23,907 nt of DNA from an uncultured Collinsella sp. (GCA_900546085.1 URBS01000019.1:1-23907), one strand, 5' to 3'. Positions 1 to 7,410 are shown, counted from the stretch's first letter. Program-made: numbers and translations. Notes: generated by a model not told the origin, from the letters alone.

Positions 1-1
1 C

Positions 2-56
2 TTCCGTCACGTTCTATCAGCATACAAGACGGTTTTGGTTCTTGTTCGTGACGGAA
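2..56. repeat. Hairpin with 10-bp outer stem at window start
   Basis: TTCCGTCACG at 2-11 is the exact reverse complement of CGTGACGGAA at 47-56. Inside the loop ACAAG (24-28) can pair with CTTGT (41-45). No coding function is visible. It may belong to a feature cut by the window edge. Confidence 0.45.
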
Positions 57-79
57 ACGGCGCGCTTCCGAGCCGTTTT
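55..79 (+). terminator. Possible intrinsic terminator, plus strand
   Basis: AAACGGC (55-61) pairs with GCCGTTT (72-78) around a 10-nt loop, and the 3' arm ends in a run of four T. It could end a plus-strand gene lying left of the window. The stem is short, so this is tentative. Confidence 0.35.
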
Positions 80-106
80 AAAGGGGCGCAACCGTGGCCG
101 CGCCCC
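80..106 (-). terminator. Possible terminator of the KDG/KDPG operon
   Basis: On the minus strand GGGGCGC (106-100) pairs with GCGCCCC (89-83), loop 90-99, followed by TTT and then A. It lies about 75 nt past the stop codon of the aldolase gene. The U-tract is weak. Confidence 0.4.
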
Positions 107-181
107 CACGATAGAGAGCGGATCAAACGGGGAAGTCAAGCAGAAAACCTACCATATCTACCCCGTACCCAAATGGCAGGG

Positions 182-823
182 TTAGCCGCGGACCTTCTTG
201 ACGACGTCCATGGCCTCGCGGGCGATCTGCTCGACCTTGGAAAAGTCGCCGTCGGCGAACAGGGCCGGCTTGACCATCCAGGTGCCACCACAGGCGATGA
301 TGGCGCTGGAGCTCAGGTACTCCTCGACGTTGGCGGTGCTCACGCCGCCGGTGGGCATAAAGCGATGACCGACAAACGGAGCGGCGAGGGCCTTGATGGT
401 GTTGAGGCCGCCGTACTGAGCCGCGGGGAAGAACTTGGTGACCTTGAGGCCCAGGTTCTCGGCGGCGGTAACCTCGGAGGGGGTCACGGTGCCGGGCAGC
501 ACTGGCAGGTCGATGTCGATGCAGTGCTTCACGACGTCCTCGTTGTAACCCGGGGAGACGATGAACTTGGCACCGGCGGCGCGGGCCTGCTCAACCTGCT
601 CGACAGTCAGGACGGTGCCGGCGCCGACGCACATCTCGGGCTCGGCCTCGGCCATGGCGGCGATGCACTCGGCGGCGCAAGCGGTACGGAAGGTGACCTC
701 GGCGGACTTCATGCCGGCAGACATCAGGGCGTGGGCGAGCGGAGCGGCGTCCTCGACCTTGTCGAGCACGACGACCGGCACGATGCCCAGGGATTCAAGC
801 GTGGTGTAGAACTGATCGAACAT
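182..823 (-). CDS. eda: KDPG/KHG aldolase (2-dehydro-3-deoxyphosphogluconate aldolase)
   Basis: This class I aldolase splits 2-keto-3-deoxy-6-phosphogluconate into pyruvate and glyceraldehyde 3-phosphate, the last step of hexuronate/KDG breakdown and of the Entner-Doudoroff route. The 213-residue product has the usual family length. It shows AEVTFRT with the catalytic Glu at 42, GAGTVL at 67-72, and VTKFFPA with the Schiff-base Lys at 130, then the MPTGGV phosphate-binding loop near 156-161. The start chosen is the ATG at 823, preceded by AAGGA at good spacing; the reading frame stays open upstream to 976, but that extension has no family similarity. It lies 255 bp downstream of the KDG kinase on the same strand, which supplies its substrate, and probably shares its transcript. 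Confidence 0.95.
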   Translation of the reverse strand: MFDQFYTTLESLGIVPVVVLDKVEDAAPLAHALMSAGMKSAEVTFRTACAAECIAAMAEAEPEMCVGAGTVLTVEQVEQARAAGAKFIVSPGYNEDVVKHCIDIDLPVLPGTVTPSEVTAAENLGLKVTKFFPAAQYGGLNTIKALAAPFVGHRFMPTGGVSTANVEEYLSSSAIIACGGTWMVKPALFADGDFSKVEQIAREAMDVVKKVRG

Positions 824-912
824 GGTGTTCCTTTCGATGTGAGGCGCGCACGGGCGCGTGATTGCCAAATGTGCTGGTCGGGAGCCGATTTTGGATTGGT
901 TATCGGAGGCAC

Positions 913-929
913 TGCTTGGGGTCCAAGCA
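913..929. other. Small perfect hairpin between kinase and aldolase genes
   Basis: TGCTTGG (913-919) and CCAAGCA (923-929) form a 7-bp stem with a 3-nt loop in the 255-bp kinase-aldolase gap. There is no T-tract on either side, so a simple terminator is unlikely; it could be an mRNA stability element or a chance palindrome. Confidence 0.3.
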
Positions 930-1078
930 ATTCCAAAACCGGCTTCGCAACCAGTCGTGTAGGGAATGCCAGACAAAACCGGAATGGGACTAAGTGGTTC
1001 TACCTGGCCGGAGGAATCGGGGAGCGGGCTGCAGAGGTATGGGTATGGAAAGCTGCAGTCCGCGGAATGGGGAACGAA

Positions 1079-2113
1079 TTAACGGGCGACGCGGGTGCCA
1101 CCGTCGGCGGCGGATGCCACGGCTGCGATCTCGTCTGCGGTCACCAGGTTGGAATCGCCCTTGATGGTGAGCTTGAGGATCGAGGCCGCAATCGCGTAGT
1201 TGACGGCGTCTTGCGGGTCAAAGTCGTTGATGAGGGCATGGACGAGGCCGGCGTTGAAAGCGTCGCCGGCGGCAACGCCCTCGAGCACGTGCACGTCGTG
1301 GGCGGGGGAGAACCAGTGCTCGCCGCTCTCGGCGTCATAGAGCATGCCCATCCAGATGGAGCGCTCGACGCAGGAGATGTTGCGGACGACCGAGGCGACC
1401 TTCTTGCAACCGTACTCGGCGCAGATCTGACGGGCCATCTCGACGTAGGTGTCGCGCTCCTCGATGCCGTGGGCAAGGGAGCCGGAGACGCAGGTCATAC
1501 CGAGGCCGGCAGGAGCGTCCTCGTCGTTGGCAATGCAGATGTCAACGAGCGGCAGGAGTTCCTTCATGGTGGCCTGCGACTTCTCGGGCGACCACATCTT
1601 GCCGCGATAGTTCACGTCGCACACGGTGGTGATGCCTTTGGCGCGGCAGGCGGTGAGGGCATCCTTGCAGGCGGCGGCCATCTCGTCGGAGACGGCGGGC
1701 GTCACGCCGGAGAAGTAAAAGACATCGACACCCTTGAGGATCTCGTCCCAGTCAAAGACGTCGCGCTTGGCCATGTTGATGGCAGAGTACTTGCGGTCGT
1801 AGACACAGCCGTTGCCGCGCTGCGAGGCGCCGACCTCAAACACATAGGAGCCAAGACGGTCACCCTGGCGCACGACGCGCGTGGTGTCGACGTCGTAGGC
1901 CTTCAGCGAACGCAGGGCGCACTCGCCCAGACGGTTGGCCGGGACAACGGAGACGTAGGCTGCCTTGTCACCCTGGTAGGCCAGGGAAAGCGCGGTGTTG
2001 GCTTCGGCGCCGCCATAGCGGACATCAAACTCGGTCGCCTGCTCAATGCGCAGATGGTCTTTGGGCGAGAGCCTCATCATGATCTCGCCGAAGGTAAGAA
2101 CCGTTTTACCCAT
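1079..2113 (-). CDS. kdgK: PfkB-family sugar kinase, probable 2-keto-3-deoxygluconate kinase
   Basis: It is predicted to phosphorylate 2-keto-3-deoxygluconate to KDPG using ATP, in the cytosol. The 344-residue protein has the PfkB fold: the N-terminal strand TVLTFGEIMMR, the substrate-side motif GGAEANTA at 34-41 typical of KdgK-like members, and the C-terminal signature AAGDAFNAG near 281-289 with catalytic Asp 284. The ATG at 2113 has AAGGAG nine nucleotides upstream; the frame runs open to 2200 without a good ribosome site. The following gene is KDPG aldolase, which consumes the expected product, so the KDG assignment rests on both family and context. A LacI-family regulator is divergent. 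Other 2-keto sugar acids remain possible substrates. Confidence 0.88.
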   Translation of the reverse strand: MGKTVLTFGEIMMRLSPKDHLRIEQATEFDVRYGGAEANTALSLAYQGDKAAYVSVVPANRLGECALRSLKAYDVDTTRVVRQGDRLGSYVFEVGASQRGNGCVYDRKYSAINMAKRDVFDWDEILKGVDVFYFSGVTPAVSDEMAAACKDALTACRAKGITTVCDVNYRGKMWSPEKSQATMKELLPLVDICIANDEDAPAGLGMTCVSGSLAHGIEERDTYVEMARQICAEYGCKKVASVVRNISCVERSIWMGMLYDAESGEHWFSPAHDVHVLEGVAAGDAFNAGLVHALINDFDPQDAVNYAIAASILKLTIKGDSNLVTADEIAAVASAADGGTRVAR

Positions 2114-2156
2114 GGTCGCGTAGCTCCTTCTTGCTCGTGCGTGCTCCTTTGATATG

Positions 2157-2214
2157 GCGTTGGCACGGAGGTGCCAAGACGGTAGGGTGCATCTTTGCAC
2201 CTCCGTGCCAACGC
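2157..2214. repeat. 18-bp perfect inverted repeat in the kdgK leader
   Basis: Bases 2157-2174 and 2197-2214 are perfect reverse complements separated by 22 nt. The left arm also contains its own palindrome, TTGGCAC (2160-2166) and GTGCCAA (2171-2177) around GGAG, and the right arm carries a near copy. The element lies between the proposed kdgK promoter and start codon, so it could be a leader-RNA hairpin or a pair of protein-binding sites. No T-tract follows it in the kdgK direction. Confidence 0.75.
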
Positions 2215-2219
2215 TCGCC

Positions 2220-2244
2220 GAAATCGGTTTACGAAATCGGTTTC
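2220..2244. promoter_or_regulatory. Tandem LacI-type operators
   Basis: GAAATCGGTTTA (2220-2231) and GAAATCGGTTTC (2233-2244) are two near-palindromes with a central CG step, as expected for LacI/GalR-family operators, spaced 13 bp start to start. They sit just downstream of the proposed minus-strand -10 box and in the -35 region of a possible plus-strand promoter, so one bound repressor could control both divergent genes. The neighbouring LacI-family gene is the natural candidate for the protein. Confidence 0.6.
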
Positions 2245-2256
2245 GTTTCGAGTTGT

Positions 2257-2283
2257 AGTATACTCACCTACAGCGTTTTGCAA
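2257..2283 (-). promoter_or_regulatory. Candidate kdgK promoter
   Basis: Read on the minus strand, TTGCAA (2283-2278) and TATACT (2262-2257) look like -35 and -10 boxes with a 15-nt spacer, shorter than ideal. AGTATACT at 2257-2264 is itself palindromic, so it offers a -10 box on both strands. The LacI-type operators lie directly downstream. Confidence 0.45.
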
Positions 2284-2348
2284 GCGAGATTTTTAAAAAA
2301 ATGCCTAAAATGGCTCAGACTGCCGACAATTGGGAAACGGGGTGCGCT

Positions 2349-3371
2349 ATGGCGCAGATGAGAATCAAGGACATTGCCGCCGAGGCGGGCGTGAGCCCGG
2401 CCACGGTCTCGCGCTATCTCAACAACCGCCCCGGGCAGATGACCGAGGAAACTCGCGCGCGCATCGCGGCGGTTATCGAGCGCACCGGCTATCGCCCACG
2501 TGCCGCCGCGCGCAATCTGCGCAGCTCGCGTACCAACCTCATCGGCGTGATCCTGGCCGACATCGCTAACCCGTTCTCCAGCGCCATGCTCGAAGGGCTT
2601 TCCGCCAGTGCCGCCGCGCGCGGCTGCTCGCTTATGACTGCCATTAGCGGCAACGACCCCGCCAAGGAGGCAGAGTCGCTCACCAGACTTATCGATGCCG
2701 GCGTGGACGGCCTGGTCGTCAACACCTGCGGAGGCAACGACAAGGCGATCGCCGCGGCAGCGGGACGCCTGCCCGTCGTGCTGCTCGACCGCGATGTTGC
2801 CGACGGTGGCATCGATCTGGTGACCTCTAACAACCGCGAGCTGGTTGCCGGCCTGGTAGACGCCTTGGCCGCTGCTGGCAGCGAGCGCCTGTGCCTGCTC
2901 ACCGAGGCAAGCGATGACAGCCCCGTGCGTCGCGAGCGCGCCGAGGCCTTTGCCGACGAGCTCTCGCGCCGCGGCCTTGCGGGTGAGGTCGTCACCCTGG
3001 CCGACGGTGGTGCCACGGGTGTCAGCCGTCTGGACGGAGCTATCCGTGACTATGCGGGTAAAAAGCTCGGCCTCATTGCCGTCAACGGTCTGGTCTTCCT
3101 GCGCCTGACCGAGGCGCTGGCACAGTTGGGACCTTCGTTGCCGGCTGGCCTCAAGATTGCGACGTTTGACGATTACCCCTGGAACCACGTGCTCTTTGGC
3201 GGTGTGACCACGGCCGCGCAGGACACCCTCACCATTGCCGAGCGCGTGGTCGAGCGCCTGTCCGAGCGCATCGACGTCGTTACCACTACGGTGGGCGATG
3301 CCGCAAAGCTCGCCCCCAAGCGCATCGAGGTCCCCGGCCACATCGAACACCGCGCTTCGACCTCGCGCTAG
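2349..3371 (+). CDS. LacI-family transcriptional regulator, probable repressor of the KDG genes
   Basis: A cytosolic DNA-binding regulator of 340 residues. The N-terminal HTH reads IKDIAAEAGVSPATVSRYL (about residues 6-25), followed by the hinge helix region near RPRAAARNLRSS and a periplasmic-binding-protein-like sensor domain starting at NLIGVILADIANPF. It is divergent from kdgK and eda, with LacI-type operators between them, so control by KDG or a related sugar acid is inferred. The start is uncertain: ATG 2349 and ATG 2358 both lack a strong ribosome site, and the frame stays open to 2301, but the HTH normally begins within a few residues of the start. The functional analogue would be Bacillus KdgR, also a LacI-type protein. 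Confidence 0.88.
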   Translation: MAQMRIKDIAAEAGVSPATVSRYLNNRPGQMTEETRARIAAVIERTGYRPRAAARNLRSSRTNLIGVILADIANPFSSAMLEGLSASAAARGCSLMTAISGNDPAKEAESLTRLIDAGVDGLVVNTCGGNDKAIAAAAGRLPVVLLDRDVADGGIDLVTSNNRELVAGLVDALAAAGSERLCLLTEASDDSPVRRERAEAFADELSRRGLAGEVVTLADGGATGVSRLDGAIRDYAGKKLGLIAVNGLVFLRLTEALAQLGPSLPAGLKIATFDDYPWNHVLFGGVTTAAQDTLTIAERVVERLSERIDVVTTTVGDAAKLAPKRIEVPGHIEHRASTSR

Positions 3372-3391
3372 CCGCTCGTTCGCAACGGCCT

Positions 3392-3412
3392 GCTCAAGCA
3401 CGTTTTTTGAGC
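3392..3412 (+). terminator. Weak hairpin after the lacI-type gene
   Basis: GCTCAA (3392-3397) can pair with TTGAGC (3407-3412); the six T lie in the loop and 3' arm rather than after the stem. It is the only terminator-like structure before the next promoter. Confidence 0.25.
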
Positions 3413-3424
3413 GCTTGATACGCT

Positions 3425-3458
3425 TTAACCCTGCGGAAACATTTTTCTGCGATAGTAT
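3425..3458 (+). promoter_or_regulatory. GlnR-box-like motif and -10 box ahead of the GS-like gene
   Basis: TTAAC (3425-3429), six bases, then GAAAC (3436-3440) fits the actinobacterial GlnR half-site pattern GTnAC-n6-GaAAC with one mismatch. TAGTAT at 3453-3458 is a plausible -10 box and no good -35 hexamer is present, as expected for an activator-dependent promoter. TATAGA at 3465-3470 is an alternative -10. The gene two positions downstream encodes a GlnR-like orphan regulator. Confidence 0.45.
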
Positions 3459-3505
3459 CTGCGATATAGACCAGTCGAAACCCGCCCGAAAGAAAGGGGA
3501 GCGAC

Positions 3506-4843
3506 ATGAACCAGCAGAACATCGATTACGTACTCCGCTCCGTAGAGCAGCGTGACATCCGCTTTGTGCGTCTGTGGTTTGTCGACATTCTCGGCCGCCT
3601 CAAGAACTTTGCCATTAGCCCCGAGGACCTCGAGGTCGCTTTTGAGGAGGGTATTGGCTTTGACGGCTCCGCTATCGAGGGCTTTGCCACGCCCGAGGAA
3701 GCCGACATGCTGGCGTTTCCCGATGCTTCGACCTTCCAGATTTTGCCGTGGCGTCCGAGCCACAACGGCGTAGCCCGCGTGTTCTGCGACGTGTGCACTC
3801 CCGATCGCAAGCCGTTCGCCGGTGACCCGCGCGATGCCCTGCGCCGCATGTTTCGCAAGGCCGAGAAGGCCGGCTACCTGCTCAATGTGGGCGCCGAGCT
3901 GGAGTATTACTACTTCCCTGACGAGCACACCCCCGAGCCGCTCGACAACGTGGGCTACTTCGATCTTTCGGTGAGTGATGCCGCCCGCGACCTGCGCCGC
4001 AACACGGTTCTCACGCTCGAGAAGATGTCCGTGCCCGTGGAGTACACCTTCCACGCCGCCGGCCGCTCGCAACACGGCATGAGCCTGCGCCACGCCGAGG
4101 CCCTGAGTATGTCCGACGCCATCACTACGGCCAAACTCATCATTAAGCAGCAGGCCTACGAGAGCGGTTGCCACGCCTCCTTTATGCCCAAGCCGTTGGC
4201 GGGCGAGGATGGCAGTGCTATGTTCCTGTGCCAGTCGCTGTTCGACCATGACGGCAACAACGTCTTTTGGGGCGAGGACGACGAGAAGTACCATCTCTCC
4301 GACGTCGCCAAGCACTACATGGCAGGTATTCTTGCGCACGCGCGCGAAATCAGCGCCATCACCAACCCCACGGTCAACTCGTACAAGCGCATCACCACGG
4401 GTGGCGACTCCGTGCCGCAGTACGCCACGTGGGGCCTGCGCAACCGCGCGAGTATGGTCCGCATCCCGGTCTACAAGCCCGGCAAGCCGCTGTCCACGCG
4501 CATCGAGCTGCGCAGTCCCGACCCCATGGCCAACCCGTACCTGGTCAACGCCGTCACGCTGGCGGCTGGTCTGGACGGCATCGAGCGCAAGCTGGAGCTC
4601 CCGCCCGAGGCCACGGCCGAGACGCTCAAGCTTACCGACCGTCAGATGGTCGAGGCCGGCTACGCGCCGCTGCCGCGCTCGCTCAAAGAGGCGCTCGACG
4701 TGTTTGAGGACTCGCAGTTTATGAAGGATGCTCTCGGCGAGCACATCCACAGCTTCTTCCTCAAAAAGAAGCGCGACGAGTGGCATAAGTTTGAGTCTAC
4801 GATCACCGAGTGGGAGATCAAGCACTACCTGGCGAACTCCTAA
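3506..4843 (+). CDS. glnA: Glutamine synthetase type I family protein, possibly catalytically altered
   Basis: The 445-residue protein has full GSI-alpha length and order: beta-grasp domain, FDGSAIEGF at 52-60, AELEYYYF at 130-137, SFMPKP at 225-230, NPTVNSYKR at 287-295, NRASMVRIP at 313-321 and RIELRSPDP at 332-340. A canonical member makes glutamine from glutamate, ammonia and ATP. Several usual active-site residues are missing here: the HHExxxGQHE metal motif reads FHAAGRSQHG (both Glu become Ala184 and Gly191), the Mg-binding His of GSGMH is Phe240 in GSAMF, and the flap Glu of GYEAP is Ser302 by alignment. Glu131, Glu133, Glu334 and the substrate-side arginines remain. No adenylylation loop is seen. 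The start has a GGGGAG ribosome site. Fifty bp downstream lies a GlnR-like regulator, probably co-transcribed. Family membership is firm; glutamine synthetase activity is doubtful. Confidence 0.88.
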   Translation: MNQQNIDYVLRSVEQRDIRFVRLWFVDILGRLKNFAISPEDLEVAFEEGIGFDGSAIEGFATPEEADMLAFPDASTFQILPWRPSHNGVARVFCDVCTPDRKPFAGDPRDALRRMFRKAEKAGYLLNVGAELEYYYFPDEHTPEPLDNVGYFDLSVSDAARDLRRNTVLTLEKMSVPVEYTFHAAGRSQHGMSLRHAEALSMSDAITTAKLIIKQQAYESGCHASFMPKPLAGEDGSAMFLCQSLFDHDGNNVFWGEDDEKYHLSDVAKHYMAGILAHAREISAITNPTVNSYKRITTGGDSVPQYATWGLRNRASMVRIPVYKPGKPLSTRIELRSPDPMANPYLVNAVTLAAGLDGIERKLELPPEATAETLKLTDRQMVEAGYAPLPRSLKEALDVFEDSQFMKDALGEHIHSFFLKKKRDEWHKFESTITEWEIKHYLANS

Positions 4844-4893
4844 TCGCGCTGGCTTGTTCCAGTACGATTGAGCTCATTTCTTTGGAGGCCGAT

Positions 4894-5556
4894 ATGTCCG
4901 AAAAGAGTGCCCTGTTCATGGCGCGCACGACGCGCTTCCACGAGTTTGCCCGCAGCCTGACGACCACCCTGGGTGTCGAGGTGAGTCTTGCCACTCCCGA
5001 TTCGCCGACTGCGGCGCACGACTTTGACCTGCTGATCCTCGATTCCGATGGCATCCGCAGCGACCGCATCGATCAGATTGCCAAGTGGCTTGACGACCGC
5101 GGCGGTGTTCCCATGCTGGTGATCGTCGACGACGAGGCGCTCGGCACCCTGCGCCTGCCCAATCACGCGCATGCCGACTTTGTATGCCCCACGGCGACGC
5201 CCAACGAGCTCAAGGCTCGCGCGCAGCGCCTGATGGGCGAGGAGGAGACCGTTACCGCCGACGATGTGCTCAACATCGATAACCTCGAGATCAACCTGGC
5301 TACCTACCAGGTGACGCTCGATAACGAGCCCATCGACCTGACGCTGATGGAGTACTCGCTGCTGAGCTTTTTGGCCACGCATCCCAACCGTGCCTACAGC
5401 CGCGAGGTGCTGCTGCACCGCGTGTGGGGCTTTGAGTACTGCGGCGGCACCCGTACCGTCGATGTGCATATCCGACGCATCCGCTCCAAGGTGGGCCCGC
5501 AGATCGCGGCGCACATCACCACCGTCCGCGGCGTGGGCTATCTGTTTAAGGACTAG
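4894..5556 (+). CDS. Orphan OmpR/PhoB-type response regulator, GlnR-like
   Basis: A 220-residue regulator with a degenerate receiver (about 1-115) and an OmpR/PhoB winged helix (about 125-220, with LTLMEYSLLSFLATHPN, VWGFEY, RTVDVHIRRIRSKV and TTVRGVGY). Asp50 in LLILDSD is at the usual phospho-acceptor position, but the N-terminal acidic pair is absent (the strand reads ALFMARTTR) and the conserved Lys is replaced near CPTATP, so classical phosphorylation is unlikely. No histidine kinase gene is nearby. An atypical orphan OmpR protein beside a glnA-like gene is the hallmark of actinobacterial GlnR, a global nitrogen regulator; this assignment is inferred. The ATG at 4894 has GGAGG at good spacing; the upstream in-frame extension to 4810 overlaps the previous gene and is not favoured. 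Confidence 0.85.
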   Translation: MSEKSALFMARTTRFHEFARSLTTTLGVEVSLATPDSPTAAHDFDLLILDSDGIRSDRIDQIAKWLDDRGGVPMLVIVDDEALGTLRLPNHAHADFVCPTATPNELKARAQRLMGEEETVTADDVLNIDNLEINLATYQVTLDNEPIDLTLMEYSLLSFLATHPNRAYSREVLLHRVWGFEYCGGTRTVDVHIRRIRSKVGPQIAAHITTVRGVGYLFKD

Positions 5557-5560
5557 ATTT

Positions 5561-5597
5561 CCACCACAAAGGGGACAGACACCTTTGTGGTGGTTTT
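5561..5597 (+). terminator. CCACCACAAAGG hairpin repeat acting as terminator
   Basis: CCACCACAAAGG (5561-5572) and CCTTTGTGGTGG (5582-5593) form a 12-bp perfect stem with a 9-nt loop, followed by TTTT. It starts 5 nt after the stop codon of the GlnR-like gene. A longer copy is at 20675-20715 and a degraded one at 19961-19998, so this is an intergenic repeat family used as a terminator. Confidence 0.7.
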
Positions 5598-5711
5598 GAC
5601 GCAGGTGCGGGCTCCTTTCGAGTTTGCAGCAGAACTTAAGCCTTCCTAAAAGATTGCGTTCTCGTACACGTACGCCCGCATATTGGGGTACAACTCAACG
5701 TGAACAATGAT

Positions 5712-5738
5712 GGCCCGCCACGTGTTTGGCGGGCCTTT
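5712..5738 (+). terminator. GC-rich hairpin terminator or attenuator before htrA
   Basis: GGCCCGCCA (5712-5720) pairs with TGGCGGGCC (5727-5735), loop 5721-5726, followed by TTTGGTTATTT. It lies only about 27 nt before the htrA start codon, so it either ends transcription from upstream or attenuates htrA itself. Confidence 0.55.
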
Positions 5739-5764
5739 GGTTATTTGACGAAAGGATCGCAGCT

Positions 5765-7225
5765 ATGAGCGAGAACGATTCCCAGCGTCCCCAGGATGTT
5801 GGCAATGCCGGCGAGACTCAGCAGCAGCCGCGCGTGCAGGTGGAGTCGACGCCTGCCGGCAGCAACATTCCCTACGTGCAGGCCTATGACACACAGACCG
5901 GCCAGCCGCTGGGCGGTCAGCAGGTTGTAAACAAGCACACGGTGGTCAAGACCAAGACCAAAAAGCTGCCGATCTTTATTACGGCACTCGCCGGTTGCGC
6001 CTGTGGCGCCCTGCTGGTCATTGCGCTCATTATGAGCGGTACGCTCGATATCGGTGGCGGCAAGAATGCCGTGACGGCGGGCGCTTCGGGTTCGTCGACG
6101 CAAAAGATTACGATCGACTCCGAGGACACCACGTTGGCCGAGGCCGTTTCTGCCAAGGCCCTGCCCTCCGTCGTTTCCATCACCGCCACGTCGAGCGGCA
6201 GCCAGAATGGCTCGCTTTCGCAGTCTGCCGATGAGTCGGACAACTCGGGCAGCGTTGGTTCGGGCGTTGTGCTCGATACCGAGGGCCATATCCTCACCAA
6301 CAACCACGTGGTCGATGGCTATGACCAGTACGTGGTGACCATGGACGACGGCACCACCTACGAGGCCGAGTTCGTGGGCAACGATGCCTCGAGCGACCTC
6401 GCCGTTATCAAGCTCAAGGACGCCGATGCCTCCAAGCTCACCCCGATTGAGATCGGCGACTCCTCCAAGCTCAACGTGGGCGAGTGGGTCATGGCGATCG
6501 GTTCGCCGTTTGGCAACGAGCAGTCTGTCTCCACGGGCATTGTGTCGGCGCTGTATCGCTCAACGGCCATGAGCTCTACCAACGGTAACACCATCTATGC
6601 CAACATGATCCAGACCGATGCCGCCATCAACCCGGGCAACTCCGGTGGCGCGCTCGTCAACGACAACGGCGAGCTCGTGGGTATTAACTCGCTCATCGAG
6701 AGCTACTCGGGCTCCAGCTCGGGCGTGGGTTTTGCCATTCCGGTTAACTACGCCAAGAACATTGCCGACCAGATCATCGACGGTAAGACGCCGGTGCATC
6801 CGTACATGGGCGCTACGCTTTCGAGCGTCAATGCGCTTAACGCCCGCACCAACAAGTTGAGCACCGATAGCGGCGCGTATGTGGCGAGCGTCGTTGAGGA
6901 TGGTCCTGCCGCCAAGGCCGGCATTCAGGAGGGCGACGTCATCACCAAGCTGGGCGACGACGAGATCACGAGCGCCGATGGCCTGATCATCGCGCTGCGC
7001 AGCCACGAGGTGGGCGAGAAGGTCGAGATCACGCTCATGCGCGGCAAGGAAGAGAAGAAGGTCACCGTCGAGCTGGGCTCCGACGAGGAGCTGCAGAACC
7101 AGCAGCAGAACGACAGCGCAACCGACACTGGCAACGGCGGTATTACCGATGAGCAGCTGCGCCAGTACCTGGAGGAGCTGCTCGGCCAGCAGGGCCAGGG
7201 TCAGGGCAACGGCCAGGGTTTCTAA
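5765..7225 (+). CDS. htrA: HtrA/DegP-like membrane-anchored serine protease with PDZ domain
   Basis: A 486-residue envelope quality-control protease. A hydrophilic cytosolic N-terminus (about 1-70) rich in Gln is followed by one membrane segment around FITALAGCACGALLVIALIM, a Ser/Thr/Gly linker, a trypsin-like domain and one PDZ domain (about 345-445). The catalytic triad is visible: His181 in LTNNHVV, Asp211 in SSDLAV and Ser293 in GNSGGAL. The C-terminus is a Gln/Gly-rich tail of unknown role. The ATG at 5765 has AAAGGA eight nt upstream; a TTG further upstream lies inside the hairpin and is not favoured. Protease and PDZ face the outside of the single membrane. Transcribed alone and closed by a strong terminator. 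Confidence 0.93.
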   Translation: MSENDSQRPQDVGNAGETQQQPRVQVESTPAGSNIPYVQAYDTQTGQPLGGQQVVNKHTVVKTKTKKLPIFITALAGCACGALLVIALIMSGTLDIGGGKNAVTAGASGSSTQKITIDSEDTTLAEAVSAKALPSVVSITATSSGSQNGSLSQSADESDNSGSVGSGVVLDTEGHILTNNHVVDGYDQYVVTMDDGTTYEAEFVGNDASSDLAVIKLKDADASKLTPIEIGDSSKLNVGEWVMAIGSPFGNEQSVSTGIVSALYRSTAMSSTNGNTIYANMIQTDAAINPGNSGGALVNDNGELVGINSLIESYSGSSSGVGFAIPVNYAKNIADQIIDGKTPVHPYMGATLSSVNALNARTNKLSTDSGAYVASVVEDGPAAKAGIQEGDVITKLGDDEITSADGLIIALRSHEVGEKVEITLMRGKEEKKVTVELGSDEELQNQQQNDSATDTGNGGITDEQLRQYLEELLGQQGQGQGNGQGF

Positions 7226-7251
7226 CGAACCGTATTGCACATATCGAAGCC

Positions 7252-7290
7252 AGAGGGGACTGTCCCGCCAACGCGGGACAGTCCCTCTTT
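7252..7290 (+). terminator. Strong intrinsic terminator after htrA
   Basis: The left arm (7252-7268, containing GGACTGTCCCGC) pairs with GCGGGACAGTCCCTCT (7273-7288) with one bulged G and a CAAC loop, then T residues. It lies 26 nt after the htrA stop. The GGGACTGTCCC core resembles the GGGACAG motif of the other intergenic repeats in this window. Confidence 0.75.
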
Positions 7291-7410
7291 TCCTATTGAT
7301 TCGTTGGGGACGGAGGAAAACGGATCATGTAGAAACGGCAAGGGCATGGTTTGATCGCGCGATCCACTCCGGTCTGGCGGCTGCCGATTCGGTGCGGTTT
7401 GAAAGGGCTG

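Noticed and set aside
824..976. N-terminal extension of the KDPG aldolase
   Set aside because: The extension has no family similarity and the internal ATG at 823 has the good ribosome site.
35..2152. 705-codon plus-strand ORF opposite kdgK and eda
   Set aside because: It is the antisense shadow of two well-recognised genes; its translation is low-complexity Gly/Asp/His-rich sequence with no family motif.
5598..5711. Possible small RNA before the hairpin at 5712
   Set aside because: TACAAC at 5689 could be a -10 box but no -35 box matches and the transcript would be only about 35 nt.
5726..5764. Upstream TTG start for htrA
   Set aside because: It lies inside the hairpin 5712-5735 without a ribosome site; ATG 5765 has AAAGGA at the right distance.
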